DNA of 64,000 nt from Bacteroidales bacterium (GTDB lineage: Bacteria > Bacteroidota > Bacteroidia > Bacteroidales > UBA10428). Below are positions 34,778 through 43,996 of the stretch, piece after piece. How positions within the stretch are numbered: the first letter of the stretch is position 1; every line of letters starts with the position of its first letter. Where the stretch lies: positions 1-64,000 of the forward strand of contig JAFGEO010000160.1 of assembly GCA_016931575.1 (NCBI GenBank), in the 5' to 3' direction. A program made the translations under genes and the position numbers. The notes under the pieces are model-generated. The model was not told the origin of the DNA and searched no databases. It worked only from the letters and a program-made list of their open reading frames with translations.

Positions 34778-36115
34778 ATGGAGAAAAGAATTGTAATACT
34801 TGGAGCTGGTGAAAGCGGTACTGGTTCGGCGGTACTGGCGAAAGCCAAAGGATTTGATGTTTTCGTTTCCGATATTGGGAAAATCAAACCTCATTATAAA
34901 GAAATCCTGTACAATTATGAGATTGAATGGGAGGAAGAGCAGCATACGGAACGGCTGATCCTCAATGCCGATGAACTAATTAAAAGCCCCGGTATCTCAG
35001 ACAAATCAGAGATTATGCAGCTGATCCTAAAAAAGGACATTCCTGTGATATCCGAAATCGAATTTGCCGGCCGGTATACCACGGCAAAGAAGATCTGCAT
35101 TACCGGGAGCAACGGGAAGACCACAACCACCTCGCTGCTTCATCACATGCTTCGGAAGGCAGGTCTCAACTGTGGTCTGGCCGGAAACGTCGGCAAGAGC
35201 TTTGCCATGCAGGTGGCCACAAAAACCTACGACTACTACGTGATCGAACTTAGCAGTTTTCAGCTTGATGGCATGTTTGAATTTAAACCTGATATCGCTG
35301 TGCTGCTGAACATCACCCCTGACCATCTGGACCGTTACGGGTACAGCATGCAAAATTATGTCGATTCGAAGTTCCGTATCTCCAGGAACCTGTCTGAGGA
35401 TGATTATTTCATCTATTGCTCCGATGATGAGATAACCATTTCAGAACTCGAAAGGATCGTTATGAGAGCCAGGCAACTGGAATTTTCACATGATAAGCAA
35501 GTGAAGGAGGGTGCATATATTGAGGATGATGTCATGATCGTAAAAGTGAATAATACCGAGATGAAGGTGCCGCTATCCGAAATGGCGCTGAAAGGAAGGC
35601 ACAATGCCTATAACTCGATGGCTGCCAGCATTGCCAGTCGTATCCTGGATATTAAAAAAGAAGTGATCCGCGAAAGTCTTCGCGATTTTACCGGGGTGGA
35701 ACACCGTCTGGAGCGTTTCATTAAGGTGCACGGTATCGAATTTATCAATGATTCAAAAGCCACCAACGTAAATTCCACCTGGTATGCGCTGGAATGTATG
35801 ACTACACCAACAATATGGATCGTAGGCGGCGTTGATAAAGGGAACGACTATTCATCACTGGAACCTCTGGTAAAAGAAAAAGTGAAAAGTATCATCTGTC
35901 TGGGTGTCGACAATGCAAAACTGCATGAGGCATTCGGAAAGTTGGTGGAAGATATCCAGGATGCGAGAACCATGAAGGAAGCCGTAACAAAAGCCTATAA
36001 AATGGGCGAAAAAGACGATACTGTCCTTTTATCTCCGGCCTGTGCAAGCTTCGACCTGTTCAAGAATTTTGAGGACAGGGGAGAGCAGTTCAAGGAATGT
36101 GTCCGTGAACTTTAA
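34778..36115 (+). CDS. murD: UDP-MurNAc-L-alanine:D-glutamate ligase
   Basis: The 445-residue cytoplasmic Mur ligase has an N-terminal UDP-binding fold (VILGAGESGTGSA), the ATP loop GSNGKTTTT (110-118), NITPDHLDR and FVGGVDKG-like IVGGVDKGND. It adds D-Glu to UDP-MurNAc-Ala. It starts 3 bases after mraY. Confidence 0.95.
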   Translation: MEKRIVILGAGESGTGSAVLAKAKGFDVFVSDIGKIKPHYKEILYNYEIEWEEEQHTERLILNADELIKSPGISDKSEIMQLILKKDIPVISEIEFAGRYTTAKKICITGSNGKTTTTSLLHHMLRKAGLNCGLAGNVGKSFAMQVATKTYDYYVIELSSFQLDGMFEFKPDIAVLLNITPDHLDRYGYSMQNYVDSKFRISRNLSEDDYFIYCSDDEITISELERIVMRARQLEFSHDKQVKEGAYIEDDVMIVKVNNTEMKVPLSEMALKGRHNAYNSMAASIASRILDIKKEVIRESLRDFTGVEHRLERFIKVHGIEFINDSKATNVNSTWYALECMTTPTIWIVGGVDKGNDYSSLEPLVKEKVKSIICLGVDNAKLHEAFGKLVEDIQDARTMKEAVTKAYKMGEKDDTVLLSPACASFDLFKNFEDRGEQFKECVREL

Positions 36116-36157
36116 AAAGAAGGACCTAATTATTCAAAACTGAAAAGCAGACAGGGT

Positions 36158-37324
36158 ATGTTTGAAAGTGTTAAGAAATACATCCGGGGTGATAGGGTGA
36201 TCTGGGCTATTTTCCTGGCCCTGGCCATCATCTCTGTGCTTTCTGTATACAGCTCAAGCTACCGCACTGCATATGCTTTCAGATCGGGACAGGTAGGTTA
36301 TTACCTGGTGCGGCATGTTATATTTATTTTCTTTGGTTTCCTGCTGGCCTATATTACCCACCTGATACCCTACAGACTGTATTCAAGGATATCTCAGTTG
36401 CTGGTTTACATTACCATTCCTCTTCTGGTTATCACCCTTTTCTTTGGGGTCACGAAAAATGATGCTACGCGATGGATTGAACTGGGAGGGTTTTCGTTCC
36501 AGACATCCGACCTGGCAAAGCTTGCCCTGGTGATGTACGTTGCCCGGTTGTTGTCCCTTAAGCAGGAAAAGATACGGTCGTATAAGGAGGGCTTCCTTCC
36601 CATCCTGTACCCGGTTGTCATTATCTGCATCCTGATCATGCCGGCTAACCTGTCTACAGCACTGATTCTTTTAGCCGTGTGTATTATTCTCATGTTTATA
36701 GGAAGGGTACGGTTTTTATACATTACCTACCTTGGGTTTGGTGCTACCACGCTGCTGGTAATCTTCATCCTGGTAGCTGTTCAGCTTAACTGGGAAGGGA
36801 GGATGACTACCTGGTACAACCGTGTTGTATCTCACACACAACAGGACATATCATCAAAGGATATCCGGGACCAGACGTATCAGTCGGATCAGTCAAAAGC
36901 CGCCATTGCTACGGGGGGCATATTCGGTAAGGGTCCCGGAAACAGCCGGCAAAGGGGATTCCTTCCTGAACCGCATTCCGATTTTATCTATTCCATTATT
37001 GTGGAAGAGTACGGCCTGCTGGGAGGGGCACTCGTTATCCTCCTCTACCTGGCCCTGCTCTATCGTGCCGGGCTGATTGTGCGAAAATGTACACGGACCT
37101 TTGCTGCCTTCCTGGTCGTTGGCCTTGGGATGCTCATGGTGTTTCAGGCCATGGTTAACATGGCCGTTGCAGTAGGAATATTTCCGGTTACCGGTCAGCC
37201 CCTGCCCATGATCAGCATGGGAGGGACATCCATGATATTCACTTCGGTGGCGGTAGGGATGATCCTGAGTGTCAGCCACGGTATAAAAGTCGAACGAAAA
37301 GAGGTACCAGCAGATGAAGCCTGA
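36158..37324 (+). CDS. ftsW: Septal peptidoglycan polymerase FtsW
   Basis: The 388-residue SEDS-family protein has about ten membrane helices. It shows GATRWIEL-like DATRWIELGGFSFQTSDLAKLALV, and the conserved PEPHSDFIYSIIVEEYGLLGG loop. It polymerises glycan strands at the septum with FtsI. It ends 11 bases inside murG. Confidence 0.94.
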   Translation: MFESVKKYIRGDRVIWAIFLALAIISVLSVYSSSYRTAYAFRSGQVGYYLVRHVIFIFFGFLLAYITHLIPYRLYSRISQLLVYITIPLLVITLFFGVTKNDATRWIELGGFSFQTSDLAKLALVMYVARLLSLKQEKIRSYKEGFLPILYPVVIICILIMPANLSTALILLAVCIILMFIGRVRFLYITYLGFGATTLLVIFILVAVQLNWEGRMTTWYNRVVSHTQQDISSKDIRDQTYQSDQSKAAIATGGIFGKGPGNSRQRGFLPEPHSDFIYSIIVEEYGLLGGALVILLYLALLYRAGLIVRKCTRTFAAFLVVGLGMLMVFQAMVNMAVAVGIFPVTGQPLPMISMGGTSMIFTSVAVGMILSVSHGIKVERKEVPADEA

Positions 37325-38426
37325 TAAAAACATACGGATCCTGATCAGCGGAGGCGGCACCGGGGGGCATATTTTCCCTGCTGTTTCGATTGCCGATGAG
37401 ATTAAAAGACGAAATCCGGAAGCGGAAATTCTTTTTGTGGGTGCCTTGGGAAGGATGGAAATGGAAAGGGTTCCTGAAGCTGGCTATAAGATTGTCGGGC
37501 TGCCCATCTCAGGTTTCCAGCGTAAGCTTACAATGAAAAATATTAAAGTCATCTTTGACATTGTTCGAAGTCTGAATCGGTCAAAGAAGATCATCCGTGA
37601 TTTTAAACCCCATGTGGCGATAGGTGTTGGCGGCTATGCCAGCGGACCTGTAATACGCACTGCCGGAAAGAAAGGGATCCCGGTGCTGTTGCAGGAGCAA
37701 AATAACTATGCAGGAGTAACCAACAAGCTGCTGGCAGGCTTTGCCAGCAAGATCTGTGTGGCCTATCCCGGGATGGAGAAATTTTTCCCTGACGGAAGGA
37801 TCGTAGAAACCGGGAATCCGGTACGAAACCTGCAATTTTCTGACGACAAACGAAGGGAGGGGAAGAAACATTTCGGGCTTCGTGACGATCTGCCTGTGAT
37901 CCTGGTGATCGGTGGGAGCCTGGGTGCCCGAACGGTGAACGAGGCCATCCTGAGGCATCTGCCTGCCTTCCTTGCTGAAAATGTTCAGGTGATCTGGCAA
38001 ACCGGCAAACTCTATATCAAGGAGATGGAAAAACGTTCCGGGAAGCCCTCTGAGCTCATCCGGATACAGCCTTTCATATCGGACATGGAACTGGCCTATA
38101 ATGCGGCAGATCTTGTGATCAGCCGGGCAGGGGCCATCAGCATTTCTGAATTGTGCCTGGCCGGGAAACCCGCCCTGCTGATTCCTTCGCCCAATGTTGC
38201 GGAGGACCACCAGACAAAAAATGCCATGGCCCTGGTAAACCTGAACGCAGCAGTCATGCTGAAGGATTCCGAAGCAGAAAAGGAACTGGGAAGCTGCGCC
38301 CTGGGGCTATTGCAGGATAAGGAAAAATGCCTGCAGCTGAGTAAAAATATTCTGGAGCTGGCGAAGCCGAAAGCTTCAGAGGCCATTGTGGACGAAGTTT
38401 ATAAATTAATAAACCAAGCGGAGTGA
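37314..38426 (+). CDS. murG: UDP-GlcNAc:lipid I GlcNAc transferase
   Basis: The 370-residue GT-B glycosyltransferase makes lipid II at the inner membrane. The GGGTGGH loop lies at residues 13-19; the C-terminal half carries ILVIGGSLGARTVN and SRAGAISISELCLAGKPALLIP. It overlaps both ftsW and murC, so tight translational coupling is expected. Confidence 0.95.
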   Translation: MKPDKNIRILISGGGTGGHIFPAVSIADEIKRRNPEAEILFVGALGRMEMERVPEAGYKIVGLPISGFQRKLTMKNIKVIFDIVRSLNRSKKIIRDFKPHVAIGVGGYASGPVIRTAGKKGIPVLLQEQNNYAGVTNKLLAGFASKICVAYPGMEKFFPDGRIVETGNPVRNLQFSDDKRREGKKHFGLRDDLPVILVIGGSLGARTVNEAILRHLPAFLAENVQVIWQTGKLYIKEMEKRSGKPSELIRIQPFISDMELAYNAADLVISRAGAISISELCLAGKPALLIPSPNVAEDHQTKNAMALVNLNAAVMLKDSEAEKELGSCALGLLQDKEKCLQLSKNILELAKPKASEAIVDEVYKLINQAE

Positions 38427-39799
38427 ACCTGGAAAAAATTCATAATGTCTATTTCCTGGGTATCGGGGGTATCGGGATGAGCGCCCTGGCACGCTATTTT
38501 GTGGCAGAAGGGAAAGCTGTGGCCGGCTATGACCTGACGCCGTCGCCGGTGACGAATGAGCTGGAGAAGCTGGGGATTGACATTCATTTTTCCGAGGATG
38601 TCTCGAAAATTCCTGCCTCCTTCATGGATAGGGACCTTACGCTGGTTGTCCGGACTCCCGCAGTGCCGGAGAAACATGCGGAATATCTTTACCTCCTCGA
38701 AAAGGGATTCACCATCCGTAAACGCTCGGTAGTCCTGGGAATGCTGTTCAATCAGAACCGCGGCCTGGCAGTGGCGGGAACACACGGAAAGACTTCCGTT
38801 TCCTCCATGCTGGCTACCATTATGCACAGCTCTGAAAAGGGTTGCACAGCTTTCCTGGGGGGGATCCTTAAAAATGTAAATAGCAATTTTATCCTCGATA
38901 AAGGCAGTCCCTGGGTGGTCACCGAGGCTGATGAATATGATCGTTCATTTTTGAGGCTTACACCCGAGATGGCCCTGGTTACCTGGGTTGATGCAGACCA
39001 TCTGGATATATACGCCTCCAAAGAAGACATTGATAAGGCTTTCAGTGAATTCATTCACCAAACAAAAGAAGGTGGGACTGTCATCCTGAAGAAAGGCATT
39101 CCCCTTAAGCTGACAGGGACTGACAGAAATCTTTATACCTATGCACTGGAGGACAGACAGGCTGATTTCCATGCCAGGAACGTGGTAGCTGAAAAGGGCA
39201 GGTACGTATTCGACCTCGTAACGCCGGGGGGTGAGATACCGGACATCCGGCTAAGGGTCATCGGGATAACGAATGTTGAAAATGCAGTTGCTGCCGCCTC
39301 CCTTGCCTGGGCAGCCGGTATAGATCCGGATACGATCAGGCGGGCACTGTCGGCCTTTGAAGGTGTGAAGCGCAGGTTCGATATTCAGTTCACTTCAGGA
39401 GATCGCCTCTACATCGACGATTATGCCCATCATCCCAGAGAGCTGGATGCCGTGATCGGTTCCCTGAGGCAACTCTTCCCGGAACGGAGAATTACCGGGG
39501 TGTTCCAACCTCACCTGTTTTCCCGGACCAAAGATTTTGCCACGGAGTTTGCGGCAAGCCTGAGCGCCCTGGATGAGCTTGTCCTGATGGAGATCTATCC
39601 TGCCCGGGAAGCCCCTGTTGAAGGAGTGAACTCCTGCCTGATTCTTGACCAGGTAAGCCTGGCGGCTAAAGAAATTTGCAGCAGGGAGGAACTGGTGGAA
39701 AGGCTGAAGAACATGAATCCGGAAATCCTGCTTACCGCAGGGGCCGGAGATATTGACCGCTTTGTTGAACCCCTGAAAAAAATGATGGAGAGTTTATGA
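38423..39799 (+). CDS. murC: UDP-MurNAc:L-alanine ligase
   Basis: The 458-residue Mur ligase shows FLGIGGIGMSALAR (11-24), the ATP loop GTHGKTSVSSML (119-130) and DDYAHHPRELDA. The GTG start at 38423 overlaps the murG stop (GTGA). It adds L-Ala to UDP-MurNAc, the first peptide step. The product of murB, needed before it, is not encoded in this cluster. Confidence 0.95.
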   Translation: MNLEKIHNVYFLGIGGIGMSALARYFVAEGKAVAGYDLTPSPVTNELEKLGIDIHFSEDVSKIPASFMDRDLTLVVRTPAVPEKHAEYLYLLEKGFTIRKRSVVLGMLFNQNRGLAVAGTHGKTSVSSMLATIMHSSEKGCTAFLGGILKNVNSNFILDKGSPWVVTEADEYDRSFLRLTPEMALVTWVDADHLDIYASKEDIDKAFSEFIHQTKEGGTVILKKGIPLKLTGTDRNLYTYALEDRQADFHARNVVAEKGRYVFDLVTPGGEIPDIRLRVIGITNVENAVAAASLAWAAGIDPDTIRRALSAFEGVKRRFDIQFTSGDRLYIDDYAHHPRELDAVIGSLRQLFPERRITGVFQPHLFSRTKDFATEFAASLSALDELVLMEIYPAREAPVEGVNSCLILDQVSLAAKEICSREELVERLKNMNPEILLTAGAGDIDRFVEPLKKMMESL

Positions 39800-40581
39800 A
39801 AGTGCTGAAGAAATCGGCTATTTGGATCGTACTGGTAATTTACCTTGTGCTGGCTTTCGGTTTTATCCGGAACAAGTATAAGCTGCAGAAATGCACGGCG
39901 GTAAATGTTGTGATCGCCGACAGCCTGATGACCGCCTTTATAGTCCCTGAAGATATTGAGGCAGTGCTCAGGGCAAAAGGGATCAACTGTAAGGGGACCC
40001 CCCTGAAGGACATTCAGCTGTCAAAAATCGAAGAAACCATCACACGGAACCAGATTATTGACCAATGCCGTGCCTTTACCGAGATCAACGGTACACTGAC
40101 TATCGAGATTTCTCAACGAAGTCCGCTGGTTCGGGTTATTGAAGAGAATGGGAAAGGTTACTACCTCGACAGGGAAGGAAATGTGCTCAACCTTTCGAAC
40201 CGGTATTCACCGCATATCCTTATCGCCAACGGACATTTAAGTACTTCGGTTAAAGTGGGGACACCGGTAAATGTTCGGAAAGACAAGAAAAATGAGGAAT
40301 TGAGCGTGCTGCGGGATATTTACAGGATAGCTGAATTTATCTATACCCATCCCTTGTGGAAAGCGCAATTTGTGCAGTTGTATGTCAATGAGCAGCATGA
40401 ATTTGAACTGGTGCCCCGCATAGGACCGCACCTGATCGTCCTCGGAAGCGCAGAAGATTACGAGGAAAAATTTGAAAACCTGGAACTTTTATACAGGGAG
40501 GGACTCAGCCATACGGGCTGGAACCAGTACAGGGAAATAAACCTGAAATATAAAGGACAAATAGTATGTACTAAAATATGA
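39796..40581 (+). CDS. ftsQ: Cell division protein FtsQ
   Basis: The 261-residue bitopic protein has a single N-terminal helix (about 8-24) and a periplasmic part with a POTRA-like region (about 35-110) and the FtsQ domain (EISQRSPLVRVIEENGKGYYLDREGNVL). It is the hub of the FtsQ-FtsL complex at the divisome. Start overlaps murC by four bases (ATGA), and its end overlaps ftsA likewise. Confidence 0.9.
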   Translation: MKVLKKSAIWIVLVIYLVLAFGFIRNKYKLQKCTAVNVVIADSLMTAFIVPEDIEAVLRAKGINCKGTPLKDIQLSKIEETITRNQIIDQCRAFTEINGTLTIEISQRSPLVRVIEENGKGYYLDREGNVLNLSNRYSPHILIANGHLSTSVKVGTPVNVRKDKKNEELSVLRDIYRIAEFIYTHPLWKAQFVQLYVNEQHEFELVPRIGPHLIVLGSAEDYEEKFENLELLYREGLSHTGWNQYREINLKYKGQIVCTKI

Positions 40582-41933
40582 CAAGTATTATGAGGCAAAA
40601 AGTTAATTATGTAGCAGCCATCGATATCGGGACTACAAAGATCGTGGCACTTGTCGGGAAGGTCAACGAAAACAACCGCCTTGAAATCCTGGGAATGAGC
40701 AAGACCGTCTCAAAAGGTGTTAAGCGAGGAGTAGTTCAGCATATCGAAGAAACTGTAAGTGCTATCCGGCACACAGTTGAAGAAGCCGAAAAACAATCCG
40801 GCATCCAGTTTACCAGCGTATTTGTTGGTATTGCCGGCCAGCACATAAAAAGCATAAAGAACCGGGGCTATGTGAACCTTGGACACGACCGCGATGAGAT
40901 CCTCCAGATGGATATTGACACCCTGATCACGGATATGTATAAGATCCCCATCGAGCTGGGAGAGGAGATTATCCATGTTCTTCCCCAGAATTATATCGTG
41001 GATAATGAAACCGGAGTGAAGAACCCGGTGGGGATGTCGGGAAGAAGGCTGGAGGGTAACTTTCACATTGTGATCGGGCAGATTGATTCGGCGAAGAACA
41101 TTGAGAAATGTGTCAACCGGGTGGGCCTGCGCGTGGAGCAGCTGATCCTGGAGCCACTGGCTTCTTCAGCTTCTGTCCTGACCGACGACGAAAAAGAAGC
41201 TGGAGTGGCCCTGGTAGATATCGGAGGAGGAACAACGGATGTGGCGGTCTTCTACGATGATTCGATCCGTCATACAGCCGTGATCCCTTTTGGAGGCAAT
41301 GTTATCACCCGGGATATTAAGGAAGGATGCAAGATACTCGGCCGCCATGCAGAGGCACTGAAAACACAATTCGGTTCGGCACTCGGCGACCTGGCACCTG
41401 AAGACAAAGTAGTTACCATACCGGGAATTAACGGAAGGGAACCGAAAGAGATTTCGTTCAAAAACCTGGCCTATATTATTCAGATGCGCATGGAAGAGAT
41501 CATCGATGCCGTCATGTTCGAGATCGAGAACAGCGGTTGCCTGGATAAGCTGGGCGCAGGGATCGTCCTGACAGGAGGAGGCGCCCTGCTTAGCCATGTT
41601 GCGCAGCTGGTTCGGTTCCATACCGGGATGGATGTCCGGATAGGCTATCCGACCGAATACCTGGCCGGAGAGGTGGACGATGAGATCTCAAAGCCCCAGT
41701 ATGCAACGAGTGTCGGCCTGCTGCTCAAAGGCTGGGAGCTCCTTGGCAAGGATACGGAAGTCAGTGATACTGCCAACAAGAAAAAACGGTATTTTAAAGA
41801 GATCACTGAAGAAGAAGAGAAGGAAGGGATGCTTGCAGAAGCCGGTGAAAACCGTGTTGGCAGCAATATCCTGGCTGCCTTCAAGCGAAGAATCAGCGAT
41901 ATGTTTGACGAACGGGGTGCCGACATGGAATAA
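40578..41933 (+). CDS. ftsA: Cell division ATPase FtsA
   Basis: The 451-residue actin-like protein shows AAIDIGTTKIVALVGK (phosphate 1), the SHS2 1C subdomain, VDIGGGTTDVAVF (phosphate 2) and GIVLTGGGALLSHV (adenosine motif). It tethers FtsZ to the membrane; the C-terminal SNILAAFKRRISDMF is an amphipathic membrane-targeting helix. The extra residues before that helix are charged and Glu-rich. Confidence 0.95.
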   Translation: MTSIMRQKVNYVAAIDIGTTKIVALVGKVNENNRLEILGMSKTVSKGVKRGVVQHIEETVSAIRHTVEEAEKQSGIQFTSVFVGIAGQHIKSIKNRGYVNLGHDRDEILQMDIDTLITDMYKIPIELGEEIIHVLPQNYIVDNETGVKNPVGMSGRRLEGNFHIVIGQIDSAKNIEKCVNRVGLRVEQLILEPLASSASVLTDDEKEAGVALVDIGGGTTDVAVFYDDSIRHTAVIPFGGNVITRDIKEGCKILGRHAEALKTQFGSALGDLAPEDKVVTIPGINGREPKEISFKNLAYIIQMRMEEIIDAVMFEIENSGCLDKLGAGIVLTGGGALLSHVAQLVRFHTGMDVRIGYPTEYLAGEVDDEISKPQYATSVGLLLKGWELLGKDTEVSDTANKKKRYFKEITEEEEKEGMLAEAGENRVGSNILAAFKRRISDMFDERGADME

Positions 41934-41966
41934 TTTTATGCCTCATACACTATAAAATGAATCACC

Positions 41967-43454
41967 ATGAATGAAGACCTGATGAATTTTGATTTACCCA
42001 CAAATAAATCTTCCATTATTAAAGTTATTGGCGTTGGCGGCGGCGGCGGCAATGCTGTCAACCACATGTACCTGCAGGGGATTAAGGATGTTGATTTTGT
42101 AGTCTGTAATACCGACTCGCAAGCACTTGAAAACAGTCCGGTACAGGTAAAGATACAACTGGGGGCCTCCCTTACCGAGGGCCGTGGCGCCGGAAACAAG
42201 CCTGCCATTGGACGGGAAGCTGCCATCGAGAACCTGGATGATGTGATCGAGGTGCTTGCCAGGAATACCAAAATGGTATTCATCACTGCCGGAATGGGAG
42301 GGGGTACCGGTACCGGTGCAGCTCCCGTGATCGCCAAGGCAGCAAAGGAGCTGGGGATACTCACTGTGGCCATCGTTACCATTCCCTTCCGGAATGAGGG
42401 CCACCGAAGGATCAACCAGGCTCTGACAGGTATTGCCGAGATCGAGAAATACGTAGACTCTCTGCTTGTGGTTAATAATGAGAAGATCCGGGAAATGTAC
42501 GGCGACCTGAAAGTCTCCGAGGCATTTGCCCAGGCCGATAATGTATTAGCCATTGCTGCCCGGGGGATCGCTGAGATTATCACTGTCCACGGTTATATCA
42601 ACGTTGACTTTGCCGATGTGGAAACCGTGATGAGCAACTCCGGCGTAGCCATTATGGGCTCTGCAAAAGCTTCGGATCCCGACAGGGCCCTGAAAGCTGT
42701 GACCGCAGCCCTGAATTCGCCGCTGCTGAATGATAATGATATCAAGGGTGCAGGGAACATCCTGATTAACATTACTTCCGGAAATTCCGAGATCACCATG
42801 GATGAAATCGGACAGATAACCGATTTTATCCAGAGTTGTGCCGGTGAGGATGCTGACCTGATCTGGGGCAACGGGATCGATGAGCACCTGGATGACGAGC
42901 TGAGCGTAACGGTCATTGCCACCGGATTTGGAACCAATAGCATCCCTGAACTGTACATTAAGAAACGGCAGCTTGATAAAGTGGCCCTCGATACCGAAAA
43001 GGAGGTCAATGTCCTGAAAGATCCAAAATCTACCAGTGAGTTTGAGGTGAAGGACGTTCCAAAGAGCCGCAAACGTACCCCATCAAGCAATGTGATTACT
43101 CAACGTGAGATCGAGTTCGACATTTCTTCCGAAAGCCGCACACAGGATCTGGAGGATTTTAAGGTCAAACAACTCGATAAAACCCGCGAGAACCAGAAGG
43201 CGGCCAACCGTGTAAACAACCTCAAGAAATATGAGAAAATGCGGGAGATGAATATGAACAGCCAACAAACCAAAAGCAGCATCGACGAGATGGAGAATCA
43301 GCCTGCTTACGTCCGGAGGAACTATGAGCCGGAGAAAGGCGAGCCTTCAAAGGAAAAGAAGCTATCCCGCTATTCATTGCAGGATGATGACGACTCGGAG
43401 CACAAAGTGCGGTTGAGTGACAATAACCGCTACCTGCACGAGAATGTAGATTAA
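41967..43454 (+). CDS. ftsZ: Cell division GTPase FtsZ
   Basis: The 495-residue tubulin-like GTPase forms the Z ring. The GTP signature is GMGGGTGTG (109-117); GVGGGGGNAVNHM lies at 22-34. The C-terminal linker (about 335-495) is long and highly charged, and includes NQPAYVRR and a Ser/Asp/Glu-rich end LHENVD. The core ends near residue 330. It is the last gene of the cluster and is followed by a terminator. Confidence 0.96.
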   Translation: MNEDLMNFDLPTNKSSIIKVIGVGGGGGNAVNHMYLQGIKDVDFVVCNTDSQALENSPVQVKIQLGASLTEGRGAGNKPAIGREAAIENLDDVIEVLARNTKMVFITAGMGGGTGTGAAPVIAKAAKELGILTVAIVTIPFRNEGHRRINQALTGIAEIEKYVDSLLVVNNEKIREMYGDLKVSEAFAQADNVLAIAARGIAEIITVHGYINVDFADVETVMSNSGVAIMGSAKASDPDRALKAVTAALNSPLLNDNDIKGAGNILINITSGNSEITMDEIGQITDFIQSCAGEDADLIWGNGIDEHLDDELSVTVIATGFGTNSIPELYIKKRQLDKVALDTEKEVNVLKDPKSTSEFEVKDVPKSRKRTPSSNVITQREIEFDISSESRTQDLEDFKVKQLDKTRENQKAANRVNNLKKYEKMREMNMNSQQTKSSIDEMENQPAYVRRNYEPEKGEPSKEKKLSRYSLQDDDDSEHKVRLSDNNRYLHENVD

Positions 43455-43480
43455 TATTTTAGTACTACTATAGGTGAAAT

Positions 43481-43511
43481 GGCACAGCTGCAAGGCTGTG
43501 CCTTTTCTTTG
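43481..43511 (+). terminator. Intrinsic terminator after ftsZ
   Basis: GGCACAGC (43481-43488) pairs with GCTGTGCC (43495-43502) around TGCAAG, followed by TTTTCTTTG. It closes the dcw operon. Confidence 0.88.
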
Positions 43512-43575
43512 TTTACTGACTATATTTCGATGCGCTGGATAAACGTAGTCTTTTGACTCCGCCTGTCATAAATTA

Positions 43576-43911
43576 TCAGCGTGTGTAATTCTTGATTTCC
43601 TCAGTCTCCAGGTTGGTTAACTGCAGGCTTTTCCGGTCTGCCCGGAATAAAAAATAGCTGGTTACCAGATCTCCGCCCCAGGTATATTCTTCAATGCACA
43701 GGGTATCCCCATTCACCGAAAAACTACCGATTCCGCAGTTCGGGTCCACCCCCGGATAGGGAATACTCCAGCCGTATCTTCCTTCTTCATCAAAAAAGAT
43801 CGTTCGCTCAGTGTCGACATCGTCCCAGGCACCGATCAGGTAGTCGAAGGGTTCTTTCGCGCAGGAAAGAATGAGTAGCAGGGTGATGAGTATAAGGGCT
43901 GTTTTTTTCAT
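43576..43911 (-). CDS. Small lipocalin-like lipoprotein
   Basis: The 111-residue protein from the ATG at 43911 starts MKKTALILITLLLILSCAKE, a lipoprotein signal with Cys17 or nearby. The 40 residues upstream in frame have no start-like features. The body FDYLIGAWDDVDTERTIFFDEEGRYGWSI recalls the GxW...F..dG.y motif of lipocalin-like lipoproteins in Bacteroidota. It is probably a membrane-anchored protein; ligand unknown. It lies convergent to ftsZ and 85 bases after another lipoprotein gene. Confidence 0.7.
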   Translation of the reverse strand: MKKTALILITLLLILSCAKEPFDYLIGAWDDVDTERTIFFDEEGRYGWSIPYPGVDPNCGIGSFSVNGDTLCIEEYTWGGDLVTSYFLFRADRKSLQLTNLETEEIKNYTR

Positions 43912-43996
43912 GTTAATTGCTTGCGGAGAGGGGATGTACCCATAATTACCATTGTTTTGTATAGACTCTGATGTAAGAATTGATCTATGTATTCGG

